Source: Gossypium raimondii
Taxonomy: Eukaryota > Streptophyta > Magnoliopsida > Malvales > Malvaceae
NCBI RefSeq assembly: GCF_025698545.1
Contig: NC_068571.1
Coordinates: 47,339,733-47,403,732 of the forward strand
Direction of reading: 5' to 3'
Length of the DNA stretch: 64,000 nt
Within the stretch, counting starts at the first letter, position 1. Each line of letters begins with the position of its first letter. Made by a program: the position numbers and the translations under genes. Below, piece after piece: positions 46,372 through 59,118 of the stretch. A model generated the notes under the pieces. That model worked only from the letters and a program-made list of their open reading frames with translations, searched no databases and was not told the DNA's origin.

Positions 46372-47118
46372 GGGTAAACTATCAAAATAGTCACTTTTGT
46401 TTGCCTTAGGTTACATTTTAGTCACTTATGTTTGAAATGTTACGTTTTAGTCACTTACGTTATCGTGTTGTAACATTTTAGTCACTGAGTCGTTAATTGT
46501 CGACAATGGTGTAACGGTAAGTTGATGTGGCACGTTAAATCATCATTTCAAATGAAAATTTTAGGTTAAATTCTACAATTGGTCCATATATTTTTTCATT
46601 TTCAACAACTTAAAATTTTTCTTTTATGTTCTTCTAACTTTTTTTTTCCATTCTCTTATGCTTCTCCCTCTATTTTCCTCCCTTCTTCATTTCTTTTAAC
46701 ATAGTTTTCTATGCTTTCCATTTGTAACTAGTCCACAAGCTCGCCTCACTAAAAAAAATTAAATTGTTCAAAAAATAAAACATAGAAAACTACGTTGAAA
46801 GAAATGGAGAAGGAGAAAAACAAAGGAGAAGCATAAGAGAATGGAAAAGAAATAAAGTTAAAAAACATAAAAGAAAAATTAAATTGCTCCAAACGAAAAA
46901 ATATGGGGACCGATTGTATAAATTAACCTAGAATTTTGTTTGAAATGATGATTTAACGTACACATCAGCCATCGTTATAATTGCTAATGTAAACTAACGG
47001 CTCAAATGACTAAAATGTTACAACGTGATAACATAAGTGACTAAAACGTAACATTTCAAACATAAGTGACTAAAATGTAACCTGAGCCAAACAAAAGTGA
47101 CTATTTTGGTAGTTTACC
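46372..47118. mobile_element. TIR element (GGGTAAACTA family) between ELP3 and TELO2
   Basis: 747 bp, starting GGGTAAACTATCAAAATAGTC and ending with its inverse GACTATTTTGGTAGTTTACC. GAAAAATTAT flanks it as a perfect 10-bp duplication (46362-46371 and 47119-47128). Long arms with TTTTAGTCACTTATGTTTG phrases. Non-coding. It fills almost half of the 1.6 kb between the two divergent start codons. Confidence 0.88.
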
Positions 47119-47528
47119 GAAAAATTATATATTATATTTTTTAAATATATAAAGTTTATAAGTAAATAATGATAAAATTGTACATTCCCTTTCAATTCAT
47201 AACATTTTAATTTAATTTATTTTAAAAGTTATAAAATATTACTTAATACAAAGATAAAATTATATTTTAATTCTTATTAAAATTTATAACTTAATTTCTC
47301 TTTTAAATTAAAGAATTAAATTATGTTAAATTAAAATATGAAAATTAGATATCGCAGAGTAAGAGGAACCAAAATCATAGTTTTGGCTATATAATATGTG
47401 GTCCTTACTCCATGCTCCATAATCTACAAACTTGACTTGGTTCAAGCGACAGCGTTTCAATAATTTAGAAATATTCTGTTTTGGCTTTGGCGGAAACAGA
47501 GAACTGATAGGAGTCGGCGACGGTGGAG

Positions 47529-50500
47529 ATGGAGGCGGTGGCGGCGGCGAAGAGCAAGAGAGAGGTGGAGAGCAAAGTGATGGAGAAGGTCGGCGAAGTG
47601 ATAAGGGAAATAGAAAGAGCAAAGCACGTCGAGCAAGTGATTTGCGCTCTTCACTCTTTAGCTGTTCTTCTCTTCCCCATCGATTCCTCTCTTCTCTCAG
47701 GTCACTCCTTTTGCTCTTCTCTTTAACCTTATAACAATTATTGTCGGGAAATGTTTCTAAAATATTTATACATATATATATATTTTTTTTTTGTATTACT
47801 ATCATGGAATTACAGGGAGCATTGACGAGCATTATAAAGACCAGGTTTTCTTCTTATATTCGTTTTTTTTTAATTAACCTTTTTTTTGTTTTCTTTGAAT
47901 TTTCATTATTTGTGTTTCTGCTTTGTTAAAGGTTATTATTGCAAAAGTTCATGCTGCAAATGAAAGGGATGATTGGTGGAGGGCATTTTATCAAGGAGCT
48001 GCTTTTCCAACACTGGCTCGTGTTTTGTTGCTTGGTAATTTATATTCTTTTTCGAAGTTATCACTGCTTTGGCAAGAATCAAATCCACTATTTTTCTTAT
48101 ATAAAATCTGTTGTTTGCAGATGTTGCTTCCAATTGGCTCACATGTTTCCCTCTTTCAGCAAAGAAACATATCTATGATGTTTTCTTTGTCAATGGACTT
48201 TCAACTGAAGTTGTACAGGTTTTGGTTCCTCACCTACAGCTGACCAGCAGTGATGTTTTCGATGTTGATGTTGTTCAGTCAAATGTAGAAAGGTAAGCTG
48301 GGTCTTCTGTTTAAATCGATTGCTATATGTGTAATTTATTGGATTTGGTATATAAGTGTAATCATTCATTGTACCATATATGAAATAGTTGAAAATGATA
48401 CTATTGAAGAGGTTCCATTGTTTATTCTTATGAAACATATTATGAGATATGATAGTAAATTCATAGCATACCTTTGGACATGTTTTGAATTGATGACAGG
48501 TTGCTTGTTCTTTGCCTTCTCGACAATGATGGGGTGTTTAAAATGGCTTTGGACTTAGCTGTTTCACCCCATTCAGAAGATACTATAAATGAAAGGCTCA
48601 AGTCAGTTGTGTCTAGGGTAGCACATATCGTAACATGTATTCCCGACAAAGCACGATTGAGAGCCCCGCCTTTACTTTCATCACAGTATCCTTTACTTCT
48701 GCGGCACTAGTTATTCTGTTTATTTATTATTGCCTATCCATGTGTTTATTTCAAAAATGCCTTTTATTAATGATTTTCCTTTACAAAAGCATTATAGTTT
48801 GTTTTTCAAGCAGATCACTATTCAACTTCTGATTGGCTTGGTAGAAAGGCAGGCCATCACTGATAAAAGTGAGATGGATGTTAACCTTTCATTTCTTGGA
48901 GAAATATTTTCCCGCATCGTTCGACGTGGATCTTCAGGTAGCGAGATATTTCAAGCGGTAGTGTTAGATTTTCTTTCTCTCATTTTGCTTATTCATCTCC
49001 ATTTTAGTGAACTTGTGCTCCACTATGAGTTATATATCGATTTTGTTAAATGAAGAACAATTTGTATGAGTGTGACTTTCTACTCTCATCCATTCTTTAG
49101 TTTTTACTCCTCACTCTTTCAGATAGTTCAATAAGTAATTCTGTGCTAAATAGATGAGTGTCATTTGGTATAACCTGAGTTTCTTATTTGTGAATGCAGA
49201 AATATTTGTTCATCTAAGAATGCATCTCATGTCATATACGGTGATTTGATTACATACTGGTGTTTGTGCATTTACTATTTCCTAGTTCTAAATATTTATC
49301 TTGCATCTTAAATGCTGCCAAAGATGATGAAACTTTTATGTAAGTTGAACCTGGAGAAGCTAAGGTAAATGTGAAGATTGTGCATGGTGATACTAGGATC
49401 TTCATCTTGAAGAGGCAAAAGGAATGTGTAATTTAAATCCAAGGGTTATGGTGTAGGGTTAAATTTCTAGAGGAACATTCAGTGCTATTAATTTGACAAT
49501 TATGGTAAACAGGCATGAGGGTCCGAAATCATGAAAGTTTGTGCACTATAGTTTGGAATGTCACATAGCATTAACTACGTGAAATTTAACTGTGCTTCTT
49601 TTAAAGACATGCTATCCAAGTATTCTGTTCATTACATTACATTCAGCTGATAGGGATTTCTTTAATTTCTTTTTTCTTTTTCCTCTTTAGGCAAGCAAGA
49701 TGGTGGTGAAATTGACACTGAAGTAAATTACATTTATTGCTTGCAGATGTGCTGTTAAGTGAAGTAACTCCCCAGGTTCTCAGACATGTTCGAAGTTGCT
49801 TATCTTCAAACACTGATGTAGTTGACACTGATGTATTTGAGTCAAACCCTGAATCTCAATTTTGGTTAAAGATAATGGAAGCAATAACAGATTCCTACAC
49901 TGTTGAAAGAATTGCAGAACAGCTTTTGCGTCAGCTTGCAACTGAGCATGCAAGTGATATTGAAGCTTTCTGGGTTCTTTGGATATTGTTTCATCAGTTA
50001 CTAAAATCTCAGTCATCAGTCAGGTTGGTGAACATTTGCTAGTTTATATCTTCGATCAATTGTAGCTGATTATTTTAATTGGGTTGTTCCTTTCATTGCA
50101 TCTAGGCCATTCAGAATCAGAAGGAATGACAATCTTATAGTCATGAATCATTACAATTAACAGCACTAATTAGGATAACTTGCATGCATATTGATGGTCT
50201 GAAATACAATAAATTGGAGAATGAACGTTTCTTTTCTCTTCCTTTCTGTATATTTATCTATAAATAAATTCAAATTGGATATTAATAATTTGAAATTTGA
50301 ATATCCAACCGTAATCATATTGTTGTTTTCTTTTGGTGAGCTGTGCTACATGCAAATAGTTGTGTGATACAGAAGTATTTTATAATAGATAGATAAATAG
50401 TGTAGCAGATTGTTATACTTTATTGTAAATCCATGCAATTTAGAAATTCACTATATAGATGGCACATTGTACTGCTTTGTTTCTTTTAATAGCTGATCTT

Positions 50501-53500
50501 GTTTTTCATACTTTTTTCTCAGGTCCATGTTTGTTGACAAGTTTTTACTGTGGAAAGTATTTCCTGTTTGTTGCCTGCAGTGGATCTTGCAATTTGCTGT
50601 TCTTGAATGTTCACCCATTAAAGATTCGTGGACTAAAGGTCACGAAGCCACCAATGGTCTCTTAGACATAGTGCAACGCCTGGCTGCCGTATGGTCAAAA
50701 AGGGACTTTGTACAATCAGCCCCACTAGAGCAGCAAGCTTGTATCCTTTACTACTTCCACAAATCAAATTAAAAGTTCTCAATTTGGTTGACAATTATTG
50801 AACATGCAAGATGTAGAAACTTAAAAATTTACCAGGGGAATCAAAGATTCATATCTTGTTTTAGTTATTTTCTTCTAAACCATACCAACACCTCCAACTG
50901 CATCCGTCCATCCATTTTCATTCCTTTCTCGCCTTTTTATTTGTCATGTTCTGTTTCCCTTTAACTTAAAAACAGATATAACTGCTGCTTTAGGCCTTTG
51001 TCTGGAGAAGATGTCCAAAGAGGAACTAGATAAAACAAAGGATGCAATGCACTCAATTCTTCAAGGAGTCAGCTGTAACTTCTTGTAACTTTTGCTTCCA
51101 AATTGTCATGGATTTTAGCTGGTCACTTACTTTTGCACTAATACTGTTAACAGGTAGGCTGGAGAGCCCTGCAGACCTAGTGCGAAAAATGGCTAGCACT
51201 ATCGCTTTAGTGTTCTCTAAAGTAGTTGATCCAAAAAATCCTCTATATCTTGATGACAGCTGCAATGGGGAGACCATTGACTGGGAATTCGGATTAACCA
51301 CCTCTGAGAAAGGGAGCTTGTCAGTCTCAAATGCAGAAAAACAAATTGATGAAACAGGGACGTCAACCAGCGCCACTTTAAGTAAAGACTTAGCACGTGC
51401 AGCTGATGGTGGGAAAGGAAGTGGGGTGAAGAGTAAAAGCAAGAAATCCTCAGAGTTCAGTTTGGTTGATCCAGATGAGATTATTGATCCAGCTACTCTA
51501 AATTATGAATCGGTCTCTGATGAAAATGATGATGATGATGCGAGTGAGAATTCTGATTCATGTGACTCCTCTTTGCAGCCATACGACTTGACAGATGATG
51601 ACACAGATTTAAAAAGAAAAATTTCACAGCTGGTTGATGTGCTTGGAGCCTTAAGGAAATCTGATGATGCTGATGGGGTAAGTGGTTTGAGTTCACCATT
51701 CATTTTTTTCTTCACGAAGATGATTCAGTTTGCAGTATCTATGAGGTATAAATTTGATATGCAATATGAAGACTCTTCGGGTAAATTTTGCTAGAAAATT
51801 TGATTTTGGCTACCTAATTGAGTTTTTATTTTCCTTTTTATCCTTTTGGTTGCTCAAGTGACTTGGTTTATAAGCTTAAACATATATTAGAAATTGTTCC
51901 CTAGTTGGAAGTTATATGGCAGATATTGATTATGAACACATTTAACTTTTTTCTAGAGAATCTTAGTGGAAGGTCTTAATTGGTAATGTATGTTTTAACA
52001 TTGCAGGTGGAGAGGGCTCTAGATGTTGCTGAAAGTCTTGTACGAGCATCACCTGATGAACTAACACATTTAGCAGGTGATCTTGTTCGAACTCTTGTAC
52101 AGGTTCGTTGCTCTGATGTAGCTGTAGAAGGCGAGGAAGAATCGGCTGAAGAGAAGCGGCAAAGAGCTTTGATAGCATTGGTTGTCACACGTCCATTTGA
52201 ATCTCTTGATACCCTAAACAAACTATTATATTCACCGAATGTAGATGTTTGTCAACGCATAATGATACTTGATGTCATGACTCTGGCAGCAGAGGAGCTT
52301 GCTAATGCTAAAACTATGAAACCTAAACATCAAAAAGGGCCCCTCATATCAACCATTTCAGAACCTCAACCCTGGTTCTTGCCTAGCAATACAGGGCCTC
52401 CTGGCGCTGGATCATGGAAAGAGGTCTCAGATACGGGAACCCTTCTGAACTGGTCGATCCGAAATGAAAGAGAACTTCCACTAAAACCCGGTCAGGTCAA
52501 GAGAGGAAAGACTCGCCGGTGGAACCTTAGATCAGGAAATATACAAGAAAGCCAAACTGAATGGTCTCAGAATAAGTTTCCTCTCTATGCGGCAGCATTT
52601 ATGCTTCCAGCTATGCAGGGATTTGATAAGAAAAGACATGGTGTTGACTTGCTTGGTCAAGACTTTATTGTCCTTGGAAAACTCATCTATATGCTTGGTG
52701 TTTGCATGAAATGTGCTTCCATGCATCCCGAAGCATCTGCATTGGCTCCTCTTCTTCTTGATATGTTAAGAGCCAGGTACTTGACTCAAACATCAATATG
52801 TAAATGTCCTGTCATGATTCCAGATCTTAGACGCAGTAGCTTTTATGGCATCAGCTGACTAGCGTCTAATAGTACATATAGATTGACAACCTCATCGGAT
52901 ATTTTTCTCATGGTCATGATGGATGTATGTGCATGCATGCAACTGCATTCATGGTGGTTCATATTTATTATTCATAATACATCAAATCTTTATGCGTACA
53001 TAATTTGCTGATCTGCCATTTTCCACGATTTTGTTAACTCAGGGAGGTGTGCCATCACAAAGAAGCATATGTCAGGAGAGCTATCCTTTTTGCAGCATCA
53101 TGTGTGCTCATTGCTGTTCATCCTTCTTCTATAGCATCTTCCTTGGTTGAAGGAAATATCAAAATCTCTGAAGGGCTTGAATGGATTCGTACATGGGCCC
53201 TTCACGTTGCCGATTCCGACCCAGATAGAGAATGCTATACGGTAAGCAAAGAGTTCTTACCACTTTTTTCAGTTTCTTATCTCATCTCTGCTTCGGTTTC
53301 AAGAGATATCTCTCTGATCTATGCCTTTTTAAGAATGCTTAAATATTTTGTCCAAGTTCTTTCATTTTTGTAAATGGCTAATCCAATCCCATTTAGGCAT
53401 GTTTGGACCGGTGGTTGAACCGTCAGACCACCGGTTCCCAATTTATCTGGTCCGACCGGTTTGTCTGGATCAATTGAATAAATTATTAAAAAATCATAAA

Positions 53501-53968
53501 GATATTTAACAAATAGAGAAAATAGGTTCATCCAATGGTTCAATCGGTTTTTTAGCCTTGCTCAACCAGTTCACTAGTCAATCAGTCCAACCCCTTATTC
53601 TAGACCAATACCTCGGCCGGTTCCCAGTCCGGCCAGCCAATCCAGTCTAGTTCTAAAAACAGTGCTCATATTATTTTTAATTTTTGAGCTTAGACTAGTA
53701 GCCCGGCTCTCGGACAAGTTTAGTGACTAGGACTGCATTTCATTTACTCGGTTGATTTATTAGAATCATTATGTTGTTTAATGCCAAAGTTTAATTCTGA
53801 TTTTAGATGGCTGTATCATGTCTCCAACTACATTCTGAGATGGCCCTTTTAGCTTCCCGAGCGCTAGAGTCAACCGAAACTACATTCAAAGCCAAGACTA
53901 TTAGTCTTTCATCCAATCTTTCGAAAGGAACAATCAAAGTCCCCAACTCCAATATTCAATACTACTAG
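47529..53968 (+). CDS. TELO2: Telomere length regulation protein TEL2 homologue (TELO2)
   Basis: Thirteen exons: 47529-47700, 47816-47844, 47932-48034, 48121-48292, 48500-48685, 48798-48937, 49747-50023, 50523-50740, 50976-51074, 51154-51677, 52007-52776, 53043-53241 and 53807-53968. All are GT-AG and in phase, giving 1016 residues, the size of plant TELO2. The protein is a helical-repeat scaffold of the TTT complex (with TTI1 and TTI2), which matures PIKK kinases such as TOR, ATM and ATR; the Arabidopsis homologue is an embryo-defective gene. The TELO2 signature begins at about residue 606 (SLQPYDLTDDDTDL) after an acidic Ser/Asp cluster (residues about 575-605), the counterpart of the CK2-phosphorylated R2TP-binding site in animals and yeast. 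The C-terminal helices include ECYTMAVSCLQLHSE. The upstream region is shared with ELP3. No lesion seen. Confidence 0.93.
53395..53680. repeat. GGTTGAACCGG-type dispersed repeat in the last TELO2 intron
   Basis: A low-complexity unit of GGACCGGTGG, GTCCGACCGG, CCAATGGTTCAATCGG and AACCAGTTCAC phrases. Similar phrases recur near 55240-55440, 56970-57170 and 58640-58760. Non-coding. Confidence 0.5.
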
Positions 53969-54158
53969 ATCCATTGCTTGTCAATGTAAGTCTTTTCTCA
54001 CTACATTTTAACTTTTCCCATTTTGCATATAATTATATAAACTGCTCGAAATCATCTTCGTGTTTATATAAATTCTTGTTTCAGTTTATTTCAGTTGGTT
54101 CATCTTAAAATGTTTAAATTTATGATAACTTTTCCCTATTTATAAGCTCTCTTTTGTA

Positions 54159-54300
54159 GGTAGAAGTGCCATAGCAATTCTTGTATTATACTTTGAATTT
54201 ACATTTTAGTCTCCTTACTTTAAAAATGAGCAAACTAGTTATTAAACATTAGATAAATGAGCAAACTGGTCCCTCATTAAATGCTTACGTGGAACTTTAT
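54159..54300. repeat. Fragment of the GGTAAAAGTACC MITE family
   Basis: Begins GGTAGAAGTGCCATAGC and continues with ACATTTTAGTCTCC, GAGCAAACTAGTTATTAA and AGCAAACTGGTCCC. The right half is absent. Confidence 0.55.
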
Positions 54301-55133
54301 ATTAATTAAAGTTGAGCAAAAAAGGAATAATCCACTTGGAATTTTGAGTTAAAAGCACTTAATATTAAAACTGACCCATACATTGTGAATCTTCATCTAC
54401 TTTGTTTACTTCGGATCAAAAAACTCATAAAAGGCTCTCTTCCTTTATCACTCTCAGTCCTTTATCAATTAAACCCTTTGACTGACGGTTTTTGTTGTTC
54501 ATTGTTATTATGTTGATGTGTTGTTAACGGTTATTGAGTTAGCCATTATGATGTTGATGTGACAATCCATGTCGGTGTTCATAAAATTATTAAAAATTTT
54601 AGTCCAAAATGAATTTGGACAAATGAAAATCCAAGTTCGTTCAAATCTCGTAATCCATTTGTGTAGATTTATTTTGGATATAGTTTTTAAATTACAACAA
54701 ATTTTAAAACATATAAAAATTATAAAAATTATAAAACATTATAAAATTACGAAAATAAATGAAAAGGGCAGTTCTTGCTATCTTACAATAGGTAAATCCT
54801 ATTTTTTAACAGGTTTTAAGTTCTTACCGTTGTTTTCTTCTGTTTTCTATCTAATTTGATAGTTGTGACATTGGTATTTGATATGCTTTTATAATCATTT
54901 TCGGATGCAAGATGTAAAATTATAATGTTGAAAAACATATTTATTGTTTTGATTAAACATGTGCCTAAAATAAGAAAACAAGACTTATAATAATGAATTT
55001 GTTTAGTATAGATGATAAAAGGATAAGGTTTTAAATCATATGGCCATGTGTTCAAATTTATGGGATTTACCTATTGTGAGATGATAAGAGAAGTTTTTTA
55101 CATTAACTTGAACAAATGGGTTTATAGCAACAA

Positions 55134-55225
55134 AAGCAAGAACCATCGTCTTTAAATTTTTATATAATCTAAAAGACTAAAGCAAGAACCATCGGCTTTA
55201 AATTTTTATATAAACTAAAAGATTA
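55134..55225. repeat. Short tandem duplication, about 47-bp period
   Basis: Two adjacent units of AAGCAAGAACCATCG(T/G)CTTTAAATTTTTATATAA followed by (T/A)CTAAAAGA. They differ by only a few bases. Confidence 0.8.
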
Positions 55226-56128
55226 CGTTCATTCAGATTATAATTGTTGAAATTGGATTGAATCGGTCAACTGGGGCGGTTAACCCGTGAATCAATATGA
55301 ACTGAGATAAAAATCAGTTGAGTTGGTGGTTGACCTAGTTGAAATAGTTTAATATTTTTAAAAAAAAATTATGAATTTATAATAGTTTATTTCATAGCCT
55401 AATCAATTTGATCATCGATCCAATTTCAAAAATCATAATTTAAATTTAGATGAACTATTTATCTATTTGTGCGGATTTATTCTCGAGCATGTTAGCATAA
55501 TAATGATCAATGATAGAAATTGTTAGCCAAAAGCTTAATTGATGCGTTTTAATATTTTAGGGTGTAATTGATTTTATTTTTGTATACATTGTGTCGGTAT
55601 AGGCTTATTCAAAAAATTTAACCAATATTTATACATTGTATAATTTATTTTTTACTGCTTTATTTTTCTTTATGACATTGAGGATTAAATTTAAAATAAT
55701 GAGAAAATATGAAAATTATTATGATGAACTTTTGGTTGTTTTCATTTTTGGTATATTTTACCTTCTTTTTTTTTTTTGCTTTTTAGATGAAAGAGTTTTA
55801 AAAATTGCAAAAGAAATCAACTTACACGATATCTAAATGTTGGGGTTAATTTTTAAAATCAATATATAAATATTGAGGGTTAAAGTTACTATGCCAATGG
55901 TAAAATATGCGACATCATCTTTTCTTTGGTGATCAAAAAGATAAAATCAAATATTTGAATGATCGTTTTGTAAATATTTATAATTGAGTGACCAAAAATG
56001 AAATGTATCAATAGTTTAATCACTATAAGTGTAATTTACCCAAATATTATAGAACTTGAGTAAAGCAAAATTTAAAGATTGATATTGTAAGTGGGAGCCA
56101 AAGCCAGAAGCATCACAAGTCAGCATCA

Positions 56129-59118
56129 ATGGCGTTTTCCCTCACTTCTCTCTCCAAATCACTTTCCTCTCTCCTCCCTTCCCAACATTCACTACCAAAT
56201 CTCCCCCAAAACCCACCAAATTTCGCCCCGCCGGTTTCTCAATCGGACCCCAAATCAACATCCATTCGTCTTTCTTCCTGTTTGACCACACCGGCCGAAG
56301 AAACCAATGCCATAACATGCCCATCGTTTGCCTACGCCAATACCCTTTTCTTCAAATCGGGTCACTACAACGTCCAGGTGGTGGTGGCCGACAACGAACC
56401 GGAGGATAAGCTGTTGGGCCGGTTCAGGAGAGCCGTGTTTAAAGCCGGTGTTATACAGGAATGCAAAAGGAGGATGTTCTTTGAGAGCTCACAGGAAAAA
56501 AAGAAGCGTAAAGTAAGAGAAGCTTCTAAAAGGAACCGCAGAAGGTTTAGCTTTCCTTCCCCTTTTTCCCTTGTTTCTTTCATAGCTTTTAATTTAACCA
56601 CAAAAAAAAATTCAGTATTGGGGTTTATTATCTGTTTTTTGATTTTGATGTTTGTAGTTTTGGTGAATTTTCATAATCTGGATTGGGATCATCGTTTTAA
56701 CTAAATAGGCAGAAAAAATTTTCTGATCTTCAAATTTGAATTTTGAATTTTTTTTAGGGCTGAAATGAAATTTTTATCATTGTATTAATTTATAACTTTA
56801 CTGATTTTAGAGGGACTAAAATCATAATTTTACCATGTTTGGAAGCGCCGGCCCTGCTTTCGAATATGCTTTTTTTGCACAGATTTTTTTTCTTGTGTTC
56901 GCAGACATGGACGATTTATTAAAATTTTCAAGTTAATATTTTCAGTTATAATTGTTTAGTTTTATGTTTAGGAACTGGACTGATTGGTCCTGGAATAGGT
57001 CGAGTATCGGTCCGGAACAAGAGATTAGACTAATTGACTCGCAAATTGGTATGAATCAATTGAACCGGATTACAAAACCGGTTCAATTAGTGGTTGAACT
57101 AGTTAAAGCGGTTTTTTCTATTTTCCATTTTTATAAATTTTTAATCGAACTAATCGGATCGATGGTTTGAGCGGGTTTGATCATTAATCTGTTTCTGAAA
57201 ATCTTATTTTTTTAAATTTAAAAATTTAAAATTCTAATATTTTGATTATAATACCTCTATTTTTATAAGATTTTATGATGTATATATTGGGCTGAATTTT
57301 GTAAAAGATAATACATGTATCTCTTTATTTTCCTGGAGGGCTTATTTCAAGGTGGAGTGCTAAAGTATTAAATGAAATTTGAGGGTAAAAGTATCATGGA
57401 ATTTTTATATTAGGAGTTAGATTTAATTTTATTTTTTACCTAGAAAATGGATAAGTTAGTGACGGTATTGGTTTTTTTTTTAAATCATGTATTTTTACTG
57501 TTAAAAACTAGCCTAATCAAATAGTTATATGTGGTGTACGATATATGCCTCATTTTCACGTATAAGAGTCTGTTTTTAATAGTAAAAATAGATGGCATTT
57601 TTGATCTATTAATTACTCATTTATTGAGTAGAGAAGTAAAATGCAATTTGCTCGAAGATTGCTCCGCCTCATTGCCATGTCAAAACTTTGGTCTCTATGT
57701 TTTTAATGCTTAAATTTTTAAATATATATATATATATATATATATATTTTCCTTCTTTCTTTTGCCTACAACAACAATGTTGCTATATATATATATATAT
57801 CCTTAAAATTCTCGTATCTATTGTCTATTTTTGAGTGAGTTGTCTCGTTTCATGTTGCCTAATTTTCTTTTGAATACATGGTGGTTGGTTTAAACTTTTA
57901 TAGAGAATCTTGTTGGTTTAATTATGCCCTGAGTTTCTGTATTATTGGAACTTTTAAAATATAATCTTTCTGCTTTTATTTTTAGGAATTTAGTCTACCT
58001 ATTTATCTGATTTGAAAATTAAAATAAAACCAAATTGATAACACCACTACTGAAATTCTGATAAATTTGAATATATGTTATTTTAATATTCAAAGTTTTG
58101 ATTTAAAAATTATAATTCAATTGATAGCACATATTCAAATAAATTTAACATAGCTCAATTAACTTGTTATTAATTGGACTTCAATTTTAAAGTAGCCAAG
58201 TAGAGAGGTTAAGTTCTTGAAGTTAAAATCTTAAAGGATTAAATTTCAAGTGTTTGGAGAGAATAGGCACCGGAGACAAAATTAGGCCCATTTGTTTTGC
58301 TTTGCGGGTTTCTTTTTGGTCTATTTATGCCTCTAATCACTCTACTCTCTGGATTTTCGAAATTTAGTCCCTTTGCTTTTTAATTTTAATAATTTAGTAC
58401 TTCTAATTGACTATCTAATTTAAATTAAAGTTCAATCGATGACACTGTTAACTGACTTCTATTAAATTTGAATATATGTTATCAATTGGACTTTAATTTT
58501 TAGATCAAACAATATTCAAATTTAACAAAAATATATTAATAGTATTATCAATTGAACTTTAATTTTCAAATCTATTTTATTAAATTGTAAATTTTTAATA
58601 TAAGTTGTAAGGGGTTAAATTAAATTTAAAACCGAATTTCTGATTTTTTTATCAGTTTTTTAATCGGTTCAACCGACTATTACTTATTAGTCCAATCAAA
58701 AAAATTCTAGTACAGGTCTGGATGAATCACCGCTTCTCCATTCAACCGACTGATCCAATCGAATCAACATTGGTTTTAACTAATATGGAAGTTATGGATG
58801 GCAATGAGAGCTTTTTGTTTCTTCATTTTTCTTAAAAATACTTGTGTCATAGCCATATCTGATGCATGTTTGAACATGAGTATATAGATTTGTCTTTTCT
58901 AAAGGTCCTTCGAATACATAAAATTCAAACACGTAATGGTATTAGGCATTCACATCCAAATCCGAATAACATAGTTTATTGAATGATCTGTTTTGCTTGT
59001 TTTCAGACGCCCGAAACCGAAGGATTCGGCACAATCTAAAGAGGAAACCAGTAAGAAGGATGACGATGAAGAAGATGGAGATAATTGGGAGCTTCCTGAA
59101 GGAGACTTGCCTTATTAA
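56129..59118 (+). CDS. GHS1: Plastid small-subunit ribosomal protein bS21 (GHS1-like)
   Basis: Two exons, 56129-56544 and 59007-59118, splice in frame (AG + A) to 175 residues. Residues 1 to about 70 are Ser/Pro/Leu-rich and low in acidic residues, fitting a chloroplast transit peptide. Residues 80-139 are the S21 domain (VVVADNEPEDKLLGRFRR, AGVIQECKRR, KKRKVREASKRNRRR). The last 36 residues form an acidic tail (DDDEEDGDNWELPEGDLPY) of the plant type. It matches Arabidopsis GHS1 (glucose hypersensitive 1), a 30S plastid ribosome component for chloroplast translation. The 2.46-kb intron holds MITE and repeat sequence. A longer open frame continues past 56544 but reads into the intron. No lesion seen. 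Confidence 0.93.
57383..57689. repeat. Diverged GGTAAAAGTACC MITE in the S21 intron
   Basis: Begins GGGTAAAAGTATCATGGA. Has CTAATCAAATAGTTATATGTGG and TTTTGATCTATTAATTACTC internally and ends GCCATGTCAAAACTTT. The ends are weakly inverted. Confidence 0.5.
57719..57805. repeat. Two (TA)n microsatellites in the S21 intron
   Basis: A first run of about 13 TA units (57722-57748) and a second of about 8 (57784-57800). Separated by a pyrimidine-rich stretch. Confidence 0.8.

Larger units (their letters stand above)
53969..56128. other. Intergenic region between TELO2 and S21
   Basis: No gene supported. It holds a left-half fragment of the GGTAAAAGTACC MITE (54159-54300), a short tandem duplication (about 55134-55225), a GGTTGAACCGG-type repeat (55240-55440), and the end of a 'GAGTGACCAAAAATG' repeat just upstream of S21 (about 55940-56040). 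Confidence 0.5.

Noticed and set aside
56544..56704. S21 as a single-exon gene of 191 residues
   Set aside because: The frame past 56544 becomes hydrophobic and unlike S21. A GT donor at 56545 and an AG acceptor at 59006 join in phase to a typical plant S21 tail.
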